A stretch of DNA of 64,000 bases from Dimorphilus gyrociliatus (Eukaryota > Annelida > Polychaeta > Dinophilidae): assembly GCA_904063045.1 (NCBI GenBank), contig CAJFCJ010000025.1, forward strand, positions 496,001 through 560,000, in the 5' to 3' direction. The position numbers and the translations under genes are program-made. This document shows positions 36,267 through 47,800 of this stretch, piece after piece (the first letter of the stretch is position 1; each line of letters opens with the position of its first letter). The notes beneath the pieces were generated by a model that was given only the letters and a program-made list of their open reading frames with translations, was not told where the DNA came from and made no database searches.

Positions 36267-36993
36267 TGTATCCAAAGTATTCTACTATTTCACTATACAT
36301 TTCCTATAACACATTGCATAAAGCATATATAGTATACTAAACATAGTATATAACTACTCTTCGTCCTTAAAATTCGGTAATTACAGTCTAGTCATTCCTC
36401 TCTCTTACATATTTATTTATAAATATTACTTTTTATGTAAACTGGAAAATTTGAACATTCAATTTTATCAGATTATGCAGTATGAATAGTGAAAAGATAA
36501 AAAACAGTTCAAACGATACGGAAGGAATAAAGGTTTTAAGTTTAAGGGAAACAAGAACATCTTAGAGAGAATAGAAACAAAATGTCTCTCGTACTTAGAA
36601 GATAAAGATAGAAAGAAAGAAACAAGTAAATGCGTCGGTGTATATGTCATTAATAATGAAAATGTCTCTAATTAGAAAAGAGAGCAAGAAAAATAAACTA
36701 AGTGTATAACGCTAATTTCTACCCTTTTCCAGCATTCCCTTATATCTATATATAGTGTGTATGTATAGTATACAGTATATATATTTCGTATTTGTAAATG
36801 TACATACACTTTATGTGCAGTACGCAGTGTTCGGTGAAAAACAAGAAAAAGTGCAATCGATGCATATTTTCTCATGCGTCACTCTTCCCTTTCTTCTCCT
36901 AATCAGTCAGTAGACATTTCTTTTTACTATCAATAATTATTTTGTTTATTATAAAAGGTTTGAAATTTATGTAAGTTATATTTTTAGAATAAA

Positions 36994-37034
<41 letters not shown>

Positions 37035-37781
37035 GAATATTTTCGATAAGCATGTAATAATTAGTATAAAATATGAGATTATACCAGATAAATGTTACGT
37101 AATCTCCAAATCGGATTTTTTTTGGAGAGGTTCGTCATTTATCCTTTTGCCTTATAAATATTCATTGATGAATAAAGGTTTGTTATTGAAGCTAGGAATG
37201 AATAATCTTGATATAAGCAGAAAAATAAGCACCAGTGTAGTAGAAATTATCGCCGTTTTCTTTGTTAAATATACGTATAGCAGAAGTTGGCTGAAGTAAT
37301 GGGGGAAATAAATAGAGCGAAAGAAAAAAGGAACGGAGGTGAAGGATAAGGAAATGATAATACTAAGAGTAATTATGCTCCTATTAAAAGAAAAAGTTAG
37401 GCAAATGGAGTAAAAAGAGAGAAAGTGAAAATAAAAGAATGATACTAAATAAAAATGTATTGAAGCTTTTTCGTTCTTAACAAGACACGTTAATGTTGTT
37501 GTTTTTTGTTTCCTTTAAAAAAAAGTTTCATAACAAATAGAGATAGAAGATACTAATATTAATCACAAAGTTTGTTTGTCTTTCTTCTTTGACATAAAAT
37601 CAATATAATTAATATAAATATAATAAGAAGAATTTCTTATTTTCAGTAGCAGAGATATTATCATTTTTTTTTTGTAGTCTCTAATTAAGCATTAAAAAAT
37701 CTTGGTTGTCTTTTTCCCTTTTTTTCTTTTTTTTTTCCTTTTCAAATGTGTTTATATTTCGTCTTTTTTTGTTGGTTAAAA
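36267..37781. other. Intergenic spacer with a (TA)n tract
   Basis: This lies between the lyase promoter side and the 3' end of the first Ly6 gene. It contains a palindromic TATACAGTATA at 36769-36779, (TA)n at 36999-37031, and long T runs near 37660-37740. Short open frames on both strands look like low-complexity noise. No exon is supported. Confidence 0.5.
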
Positions 37782-38321
37782 TCACAGAACAAGCGGTAGA
37801 CATAAGAATATTATATAAATCATGTGTTGAAAGTGAAAATTTTTGTGAATAGAATGCGAGCTATTACATAAGTCTTCCTTGCAGCAATAAACTCGATGAC
37901 TGGCGATATTGTCAGGCTTGCAGTCTTTCTGCAATTTTATACATATACATATATATATATATATATATGTGAGTATATGTATACAGTGTATAATTTATCT
38001 ACTTACTCTACATCCTCGATGTATGACTCTTCCATTTGGATCTGTTGCCCAAGAAAACTGAAAAATAAACAAGAAAATACTTAAATTTATGAAATGACTA
38101 ATTTGACTATTAGCTTACATAGCACATTTCATCTTTATGACATCGTAATTGACGAACGTATTCGTCGTCAGAATTGAAAGGAATTCGACATGCCAATGTT
38201 CCTGAAGGACCTCCATTTCGATTGGAAAAATTACATGACCAACATCTTAAGCCACTTGGTTCATCCTTTTCATTTTGGGCTAGTGCCTTTGAAGTGTTGT
38301 ATCGACTTCCATAAGTGATTC
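37782..38321 (-). CDS. Ly6/uPAR three-finger protein A, probably GPI-anchored; 5' exon not located
   Basis: Three exons: 38321-38119, 38057-38007 and 37928-37782 (stop TGA), all in phase. The product carries the Ly6 pattern: LRCWSCNF at the start of the domain, CHKDEMCYFSW, VIHRGCRKDC, and the diagnostic ending YCCKEDLCN. After it come a short linker and a hydrophobic C-terminus (IYIIFLCLPLVL) with no charged end, typical of a GPI-anchor signal. The first exon here begins in phase 1, so a signal-peptide exon must lie upstream (beyond 38321); I searched to about 39780 and found no convincing candidate. The middle exon is 51 nt, exactly as in the neighbouring paralogue. Target and function are unknown; members of this family act as receptors, channel modulators or adhesion proteins at the cell surface. 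Confidence 0.82.
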
Positions 38322-38688
38322 CTATAAAAAACGATAGTTATAATACACATTAAAAGAATAGGATAAGGTACGATTACTAAATACGTCAAATAAAGGTACT
38401 AATTATTAAAAAAGAGACAAACAAATATCATTTTATAACAATGAATATTATAATTCGTTTTATTCAACGCCTTTCTTGCTAATTTCATATTTTGTTTTTA
38501 ATATTTTTTTGTTGTTCTTTTTAGTTTTGTTTTTTACAACCGTTAGACTTTTTTTATCCAAATAAATAAATAAATAAATACATATATGAAACAAAAGAAA
38601 CGAAATGTTCTGGAGTTGATTGAAGGAGGGAAAAGAAGGTACAATAATGAGAACTTTCCTTTCTTTTACGAAACAAATACATGTAGTT

Positions 38689-38730
<42 letters not shown>

Positions 38731-39786
38731 CATATATCGTATTTTATTCAGCAACAAAAGAATACATTTGCCACAATTTTGACGATTTGACGACGTTTAT
38801 CACAAATCAAAGGCAGATTTTGGCAAAATTGGCAAACTACACGTATACCATAATTTACCTATAAACATACTTTTTTAACATAGCCTTACTGGCCAGTTTG
38901 TTTTTTACAATTTGAATGCTAAAGCATCTCATTTTTGATGTTATATTTTTTCCTTATTTTACTAAATAAACCACTTTATTTTTTTCTCTTAGCTAATAAA
39001 CTAAAGAAAACATAAATCGTTTCTACCAACAATCTATGAGTTAATAGTTTTCGCAGTATAACCGAATTTGCAGTTTTCCTTTTTTCTCATAGAAGTAAAA
39101 AGTGACAAAAGATTATATAATTGATTGAGAAGGTTTTTGGTTTTTGCATTTTGTTTCTTTTGCATCTCTTTCTCTCTCGCTGCACTTCTTTTTCTCTGGC
39201 ATGTAGAAAAGGAAGAGAGAGAGAGAGAGAGACAGGGAAAGCGAGCGCAAGTACAAATATAAAGAAAACGGTAGAGTAATAGATGCATAAAAATATTCTG
39301 CTATTTGTTTTGCGACTAAAGAACTGCAAAAACATAAATGTAGATGTATATATATATATATATATATAACTATAATTGAAAAGTAGTTTAATGAGACAGT
39401 TATTAAAGAAATGTGAATATTTTGATCGTAGCCAACTGAACATAACCTAGTAGAAAAATTTTTTTCCTATTTATATTTTCTTTGGCAACGTTAAATATAA
39501 TCAAATAAAGAGAGAGAGAGAGAAAGAGAAAAGAAAAAGTGAATATTTTCCTTCGATACATACATCTTAAATAAAATAATATCACAAACTATTGAAGCGC
39601 GTCAAATATTCTCTTATTGTACACGTCAGAAGAATGGTTTTTGTTTTATTATAGTTATTTTTTTAGAGACTTTTCTTTAACTGGTTTGTGTTACCTTCTT
39701 TTTAGAGTTTGATTTTTGGTTTTTGTTAATTTTTAGTTGTTTTTTTTGTTTGTTTTTAATAATTTTTAAAGCTGTTTGATTTCTGT
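38322..39786. other. Spacer between the two Ly6 genes
   Basis: This should hold the 5' exon and promoter of protein A, which I could not identify. Visible content: (TA)n at 38692-38727 and 39346-39368, GA-rich tracts near 39210-39235 and 39510-39535, and T runs. Minus-strand open frames here encode only low-complexity hydrophobic sequence. Confidence 0.45.
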
Positions 39787-42223
39787 TCAACTAAAAATTC
39801 TTTGTGGAATTACAAAAAAGCAGAATGAAAAAAGAATAGAGAGAAAAAAGACTAAGAAGTTCGAGCGGTCAGTCAGCGACGAATTGCAAAAGCTTCCAAT
39901 GCAACATTTTACGTAGCCATGGTTGGTTTCCGAGTCAAAACAATCTTCCTGTTTAGAATAATAAAAAAGAAAAAATTTTCTTATAAAAGTAAAATAAACG
40001 TTCTGATATCGAGAACTATTCAAAGGGTGTAAGACGATCTTTTCACTAACTGTACGATTTAATTTACCCAATCTAGAATACGAATGAAAAAGCAGCAATT
40101 CTATACAATAGCCTTTTATATAACCCTCTTTCAGAGTCGATTTTTGCATATTTCCTCTTCAACTATTCTTGAAATGAAACAAGGAAAAAGGAAATTCTGG
40201 TTATTTTTAAAGCAAATAAATCGTCAACAGCCACTTTGAATATTCCTCCTTATTTTAATAGTATATTAACCTTACAACCCCTATATAAATGATATTCTTC
40301 ATTTGAACGATGCACGGATTTCTAGAGGAAGGTGAAAACATAAAAATTTACATTAATATAACACTCTCTTTCTCTTCTTTAAAACCAAAGATATAATAAA
40401 GTGTTTGAATGATGATCAGAAAAAAAATTAAGAATAAATAAAAGAGCTGAGGTAATAAAGAGAAAGAGACAGAAACAGAGATAGAAAGCTTACGTAGCAG
40501 GGAGTATCACAGGTTTGAATCAGAATGTCTTCGGATCGAAATGGTTCTCTGCAATTAAGATCGCCACTGGTCGTAGAACCATGCGAACTAAATACGCAAC
40601 TGTAACATTGGTATTTAGGTTTTTCTACAGGAATTTCTTGATCACTCATCTCTTTCTCATCAAATTCATAAGAAGCGCTTGTCGCCTTTGTCCAGGTGAC
40701 GCCTGAAATTTTTGTACGAGTGAAATAAACAAATATAAAATAATTGAACATAAAAAAAATAATCAGAAAGAATATAAATAGAATAATTTATACATCTAAA
40801 CTGTATATATTTATATACAGTATATACAAAGTATATACACTAAATCTATTGTGCGTATATCGTTATGTATATAATAGTTGAATATAGGCTAACTGTATTG
40901 AAAGAAAGTTAACAATAAAAAGGAATTTTTAAATTATGAATATATCCTAATAACTCTTATGATTCGTTATGAAAAGTGAAGATTATCTATCTAATTTCCT
41001 ATCGTTTACTTTTCCTTACTTTTCTCTTTTTTTGCTTTTTAAAATTAATCCTTAAACGAATGATTTTGACATTCTATTCTTTCAAATCTCTATTTTTCCC
41101 TTTCCCTCTCACGCTCTCTCTCTCTCAAAGTTTTTGGAATGAGAAAGATGTATTGACTATGTTAAAAATAAACTAGGAGTGTTATATTTCCTTTATCTAA
41201 AAAAAATATTCAATAATTAGCTCTTTCCTTCTTTCTTTTTATCACTTTGATCTAATTCTTATCCATTATTATATATATCTTAAATATATAATTTTTTCCT
41301 ATATTATATATTATATAATGTATACATAATAGTGTTGCAAAAAAACACTCTGTATTTTAACCTTTTTGCTATTCTGTTTCTTTTCTTCTTCTTTAATTTG
41401 TCAGAAATAAATCATAAGTATATTCTATTTTGTCAAGTATTACTCTTTAAAAAGCATATAGGCTTAAAAGAGGAGCTTAAGAATAAGAGACGAGGAAAAG
41501 AAAAAATAGCTGAATGATGTGTTCCATATGTTTTACGCTAAAGTTCTATTGTTATACTAGATATCAAATAGCTGAATTGCTGATACGAAACATCCTTTAG
41601 CTCTATTCTGTAAACGATCTCAAATGATAAATTTTAGGGAATTGAAGGAAAATAGCATCATTTATATTATTTAAGCTGATGATTTCAAGTTGTATAGCAA
41701 AAAGATAAAGAAATGTATAGAGAGAGAGTGTGTGTATGTGTGTGTGTCTGTACGTTACATGCAGAGAATAGAGAGAGAGATAGAGAGTGAGTGAGAGAGA
41801 GAGAGATAAATAGATAGAGAAATCTCACTTTATATTTTCTTTTGATTAGAAAAAATTTTGATCAAGGTATGCAATTACATTGAAAAGTAGGGTAAAAAAT
41901 TAGAATAAGAATTAAATTGATAGATGGCGTTACCATAGAAATATCTATACCAATAATGACAATAATAAATAGTTTCCCTACTGAATAAAATACACTATGT
42001 TTTCTATTTTTGGTTTCTTTAGATAAAATAAAATTTTTTATAAAAAGTAAAAAATTAGTTTAAAAAAAAAATAAAAAGAAAAAAGTATATAAAAATAAAT
42101 ATATATATATGTATAAACATATATATATATATATATACTGTTTATACACATTGTATATATTGAAAAACAATAAAAAAGTAACTACTCACCAAATCTTAAA
42201 AAAAAAGCAAAACAGCACAGCAT
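39787..42223 (-). CDS. Ly6/uPAR three-finger protein B, probably GPI-anchored
   Basis: Exons: 42223-42190 (MLCCFAFFLRF, weak signal peptide), 40702-40494, 40321-40271 and 39948-39787. The frame is open throughout and the phases match protein A exactly (1, 0, 0), with the same 51-nt middle exon. Domain motifs: YQCYSCVF, LNCREPF, TCDTPCYKS, LYRGCKEDCF and KCCIGSFCN. The C-terminal tail is strongly hydrophobic (FLVFFLSILFSFCFFVI) and short, consistent with GPI attachment. The first exon is less certain than the others: the leader is only about 12 residues and the intron is 1.5 kb. This is clearly a tandem duplicate of protein A, although identity is modest. Confidence 0.8.
41710..41820. repeat. 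(GT)n and (GA)n microsatellites inside Ly6 B intron 1
   Basis: A GT-rich run at about 41728-41750 is followed by interrupted GA repeats to about 41815. They lie in the 1.5 kb intron between the presumed signal exon and exon 2. Confidence 0.8.
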
Positions 42224-42550
42224 GCGAGGAGGAAGTGTGAAATAAAAATAAAAAAAATAATAGGTCTATTTCGATAAATCATAAATTTTATGCTGCCAAA
42301 AGTAAAAAAATATAACATCAAAAAGGAAATCAAAAAAAGATATTTTATAAAATAAAGAAGAAAACCAAAATATTTCTGTCGATTTGTAAAAAAACAAAAA
42401 TATGACAAGGAAAACAAGAAGAATTTTTTGGCTTTATTTTTTTTTTAAATAATAATTTTTGTTTTCTATTTCAACCATAATAATTTCTTTTTTGTGTCGT
42501 TTTTAGGAAAAATGCTAATATCAAAATAAAACAGAAAAAATACGCACTTT

Positions 42551-42795
42551 GTTTGTCAGGAGGGAACAAACAAATGGGTTAATTCACGGCGCGTGAAAAT
42601 TAGTTGCAAACCGGCACGTTTTACAGCCGTCTTATTATGCGAAGTAAACTTTTTTTTTTTTTTTTTTTGCAGTAGAGAACTGCAAACAATAACATTCCCG
42701 TGACAGACTTCGTTATTCAACGTAAACACGGGGCCTACTAATTGCGGAAACATTCGCAGTGCCGAGCGTTTTAATGGTTCTATTCAACTTCACAT
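42551..42795. repeat. Copy 1 of a local direct repeat
   Basis: This stretch shares an ordered set of blocks with 43162-43361, including GTTTGTCAGGA, GCCGTCTTATTATGCGA, GTAAACTTTT, TTCGTTATTC and TTTTAAT-GCTC-like ends. This copy has a run of about 20 T inserted after the shared GTAAAC block. GC is higher than in the surroundings. No terminal inverted repeats or coding capacity are visible, so it may be a duplicated remnant of a non-autonomous element. Confidence 0.6.
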
Positions 42796-43161
42796 TGCTG
42801 TGACTTATCAAACCACTTGTTTTCGACCAGTCGTCGAATTTCCTGGATAAGTTTCTGATTTTCTTTTTCTAACCGCCTTGTTTCTAATTCAATTACAAAT
42901 TAGTTTGCTCTTTTACAGACTCTTTGTAAGAGTATACTGGAGAGAGGAGCGGTAAGGAAAAAATATAGGCAGAAATAGATAGAATAGATAAATAGATAGA
43001 AAGTAGAGAGAATTTGAGAGAGGGAGGCCTAAAACAGGTTCACTTTGCCTTGCGTTCAACTTTGTTACAAATTTACAAATTCTCTCAAGTATCACGTGAT
43101 TGCACCAAGTAGAAAAAGTCTTTAACAGCCTCCTAACTAACTTTCGTGCCAAACGTGAAGC

Positions 43162-43361
43162 GTTTGTCAGGACAGAATAAACAAGCAAAATGGTTCAAAC
43201 CGGTGATATATTGTATAGCCGTCTTATTATGCGAGGTAAACTTTTGCAGCAGAAATTACAAACAATGACATTCCTGACAGCATTCGTTATTCTGCGTAAA
43301 CAGAGGCTGCTAATTACGCCCATTGCTGTACGGAGTATTTTAATAGCTCCTTTCACTTCAC
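43162..43361. repeat. Copy 2 of the local direct repeat
   Basis: Same orientation as the copy at 42551-42795 and about 600 bases away. The copies differ by small indels and many substitutions, so the duplication is not recent. The open frames that can be drawn here on both strands are by-products of this repeat. Confidence 0.6.
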
Positions 43362-43656
43362 TGCCTGCTTCTAACCCCCTCTTTTACAGTTTATAGGCTA
43401 GTTCACGGAAAGGCTACATTTTGTAGTACACGTATTTCAAACAAACTGTTGTTTAAATAGAAAAGAAAATCTTGTAAAAGCTAAATAGAACGTCATTATA
43501 TAATAGTTTATAAACTTTTTCCCTCTTTAAACTTTGCCAATCAACTTTATCCTTTTGACTTTTGGTTTTACTGTTATAAAATACATATACTACCCATTTA
43601 GCGATAGTGAACTTTCAGATGCACAAAAATGTATACATATAGACACACTCATACTC

Positions 43657-43679
43657 ACACACACACACACACACACACA
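43657..43679. repeat. (CA)n microsatellite
   Basis: Simple (CA)n repeat within the intergenic stretch after the direct repeat pair. Confidence 0.85.
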
Positions 43680-44801
43680 GTGCAGCTATAGGGCATATAC
43701 TAATTTGCATATTCGTATGAATATCAAGATCGAAAGGTAATCTTAACATTTTGCTTCGGGTAACCTTGTTAATTATCTCGTCATTATTATTAATTATGAA
43801 CTCTTAGTGGCTTGTTTAGCATGTATGGGAGGTGGGTGAACTGGCCACTTGTTTCCATGTCACGTGATTAGAGCAGATAAAGCGTGAAGATTTACTGAGT
43901 CACTAGCCTCCAGGCAAGCTGACTACAAAATTTTTCCAGTTACAAGCTAGTTACTGCAAAACACATGCTATTCAGGGTCATGTGATCTGTGTAAGGCGAG
44001 AGGCTACAGAGAATTTCTTTACTAACAATTCACCCTACAATACTTTAACATCTAGTGTAAAAGTAATACTTTATCAGTCGACAAAAAGTTAAGTGAAATT
44101 TAGGTAGTCAGTAAAACTAATATTTTCTTCCAAGATGATATTTCTCAATGAAAATAGTCTATTATAAGAGTTACCCAATCAAAATACGCTATTTAAGTAA
44201 TCAATTTTAAAACAGACAAAAAAGAGATCGTGTCCCTTAAGCTACTAACTAATATCTTACAATTCCTTCACTTGTTAAAGCCAATAGACGAAAAAAAATA
44301 TACTTGGCTTATGAATTGTAGTTTCTAAGCAGCTTTTTCTTGGTGGTGTCACGTGACTGCATAAGATTAGGGTAAACTGAGTTGGTTTCCCCTTTAAGTC
44401 GACTGAGAAATTTAATTATAGTGAAACGCTTCTCTTTCCTTCAATCACGTGACTAAATATAACGCCAAAACATACATTATAAGGCGCTAAACTACTGCAA
44501 TGCAGTTTTCCCTGTGCTAACTGCTAAATTTTCTTTCTGGATTCACGTAAGTTTAGATAAGGCAAAATAGAAGAGATATAGCAAGTCCCTAAACTGCTAC
44601 AATAAATGGGATATTTGTCAATTCCGTTGTCCGTTGGGTCCTTAAAAAGAAGTTAGCTGTAAATTAGTTGCCAAAACCACGTGACTCTTTTAGGATAACT
44701 CGAAATGATAAACCATGGTGTTCTATTGACATGGGGATAATGATTTACGAAACAGCAAAATAGTTATGATCGTTAAAAACTCATTCATCTAAAATCACGT
44801 G

Positions 44802-47800
44802 ACATGAAATACTATTGTTAAATATAGAATTGCAAAATAGGGATATCGTTTTACAACTATTTGACCAGTATATACTATCTAATCTAAACGACTTTTGCCA
44901 CAGGAAGAAATGTGTTCGCTAGTTTACTTTCCCGTATTGTAAAGTTACTAACAATCGAACAGAAACCTGTCAATGGTAAAGATTCAAAAGAAAGTGAGAA
45001 AGAGAGAAGGAGAGAGAAAAAAAGTAAAAGAAAAAACTGCACGCAATCACTAAGCTAAAACGCAAATAAGGGAATTCCAACCAATAAAAAGCCAACCGCA
45101 AAAAACTCTGCAGTCGACGATTGACCAGTGCAAAGCACTTAATTTCCAGTCAGGCAGCTTAAGATAAGACTAGAAGACATCAAACCTACTAAAGTAGGAA
45201 TTTTACTGATTCAAAAAAAAGAAACCTAAATATCTGATAAATAGCTAAATAGTAAAAAGAAATCTTTTATCTTTTCCTTTCCATTCTCTCTTTTTCTTTT
45301 TTCACAGTCGCCAATTAATCATTGTAAATGACTTTTGACTTGAGATAGGTTGACAAAGGAAATATTTGATGATCTGAGCGTTCGATTAAGTAAATCTTAA
45401 CTTTTTCTCTCAGTTAATCAATTCAACAAAATAAAAACTGTTCTTCAACATTTCTCTATAAAGCAACTATTGAAATACATTTTGATTTATATTCTTTTAT
45501 ACAAAATGTATTATTTCCAATTGAACAAATTCTATAACCGAGTCCTTTTGATTAATATAAATATTTATTAATATCTTTCTTCTTAAAAAACAATAAATTC
45601 ATAAATATTTTTAATAGTTAATAATTTATTGATTACTTATTATAAATATTATAACAAATAAATTAGGAAAATCTATGTCTATACAGTGTATATGTACAAC
45701 TATTCCTTATATAAATATACAATGTACTAACGTACGTATGCCATTTACACCAATATATATTATTTATATGATTTAGAATAGTCTAACGCTAAAAGATCTT
45801 TATTCATTTAGGAAGTATTATAAATTCAAGCTAATTCAGCGAATATTTCAAACTCATATTTACATAAACTCTATATTCTATATGACGGTAATAGCTTCTC
45901 TTTTTTTCTCGCTTTTTTTTTGCTGATGCAACTAGATGATTAAGTCAACAACCGATTTAATTCTTAATTTATGCCTTGTTTTCCCATTTGTTCGATTCAA
46001 TAAAAATTTTCTGACAGATCCCAAAAGCAAAAACTTCCCTGACGTCAATAAATCTTTAAGATTGACATATTTTTCGGTCTCTACTGACTTAAGGAAAATG
46101 CGGATACAAAATTTCGACAACCCATACTAAAATCTCTTTAAGAACGGAAGTAGTGACGAAATATAGTCAAGGTTTTTACAGTCCTGTGAATAATCTTAGT
46201 GAATAATTCGCTTTCCGGAGTCGTACCACTCGAGATAAGGCGACAATGGTGGAATTTTTACAGATCTTAGCATTCGATAACGAATCGACTGCAAAATTCC
46301 AGCAACCGATAATCAGGCGCTGCTTAAGTAGAAGGAACGAAACGGATGAGCCTCTACGGTAAAAGATCACACGCTCTTTGAGTTACGCCAACTGCCAAAG
46401 TATGAGCGGGAAAAACGTTATTATATGAAAAAAAAAATATAAAATAACCCTTGCACTATACGACTATAAAACAAAAACAACTAACTAAAATGATCTTTTT
46501 AAGGGAATTTTTAATTGAAAGCTTATTATTATTAAACAATAATTAAAAATATCATTATTTGGAAAATAATTTAATAATGTATTATCATTTAATATGACAC
46601 AAGTTAAATGTCAACTACATGAAAGTAGGAACTTTATCCGCTTTCTATTGGAAGCCCGAAGGTAGGTTTTGTGGGAGGGAAAAAGGGAAACATTTTTCTA
46701 TATATATATATATACAGTGTATTTGGTTTTATAAAGTATCTATGGCTAATTTATATATTGTCTGTATGAAGCCTTAGTAACATAGGAACAAAATCATTTC
46801 TCACAACAATCTACTTTGAAAGATGTATACTTCGAAATTTCGTAGTTATTTTATATATATATTGTAAACTACTGTTTAATAAATTAGTGTCTTATTTTTT
46901 TTTTAAGAATATATAACTGGCATGGCAGGTGTTGTACGTTTATCGTCATCACGTGATTGGTAAAACAAACAGGACAAACTAATCAATAGTGGTATAAACG
47001 TATGCATAGCTAGTAAATCCCGAATCGTTTCTTTACACCCTAAGTAAATAAATTGCGTAATTCATCGCCTACTCCAAAAAGGGGAAAACTTTTTTTATTT
47101 CTATTTCTTACTAAATATTTTTTGTTTGTGTTTCAATATTCTCCTTTCATTCTATTCTTTACAATCCGAAAAATGTTAGAAGAGAAGAGGCGATAGAAAG
47201 GAAATAGGGGGAGAAGAAAAAAAGCTACCGCAAACCAATTCTTTCTTTTCATCTAAAAATCAGATAATTATTCTTAAAATTGCGTATCGTTCGAATATAA
47301 AACTGTAATAATTGACGGAGCCAGTGTAAAATTAACTTCCGTTAGAGATATTTTTCTTATTTGCAATAGAAATTAAGCGTAAATGCATAGTATCATACTA
47401 TTTCTAGATAGAGTAATAAAACGTATAATAATAGTTGTAAATACAGTAACGTGGCCGTTTGTTTCGTATTCTATCTGAATTACGTTTATTATAATCTATT
47501 ATACATACATTTTTTATAAATTATTTACATAAAAACAAAGGTAAAAATTGCTTTTGCAGCCAAAATAAAAACAAAAAGAAAACAAATATACAATGAGAAA
47601 AAAAGAATTTAGCTCATTGACCCTTTAAACCTTTACAGACTATATATACAAGCGTAAATGGTTCGAAAAAACAAAATAATGCCAAACACGTAACAGTATA
47701 GGATATCCTTAGATAGATTAGAAAAGAAAAACGAATAAGAAATAATAATAAAAAGAACCTTAAAAAAAATACGAAGATTTCCTTTAAATATACCCATAAA

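Larger units (their letters stand above)
43093..44801. promoter_or_regulatory. Cluster of CACGTG palindromes, mostly TCACGTGA
   Basis: Exact CACGTG occurs at 43093, 43861, 44350, 44446, 44678 and 44796, with a CATGTG variant at 43979. Almost all continue as CACGTGA. The motif is the E-box/CLEAR core bound by bHLH-zip factors (USF, MITF/TFEB, MYC/MAX). Alternatively it marks a decayed repeat unit, since nearby words such as ACTGCAA and GCTAA also recur. Further single copies are at 46950, 51119 and 53871. Confidence 0.5.

Noticed and set aside
38887-38937. Possible 5' exon of Ly6 A (MRCFSIQIVKNKLA ending at a GTAAGG donor)
   Set aside because: The phase fits, but the peptide is not hydrophobic and could not act as a signal sequence.
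39034-39443. Hydrophobic minus-strand frames between the Ly6 genes
   Set aside because: Leading hydrophobic stretches looked like signal peptides, but no donor in the required phase gives an open join to the Ly6 exon.
43190-43396. Plus-strand frame of 68 codons
   Set aside because: It overlaps copy 2 of the local direct repeat, is not preserved in copy 1, and has no domain.
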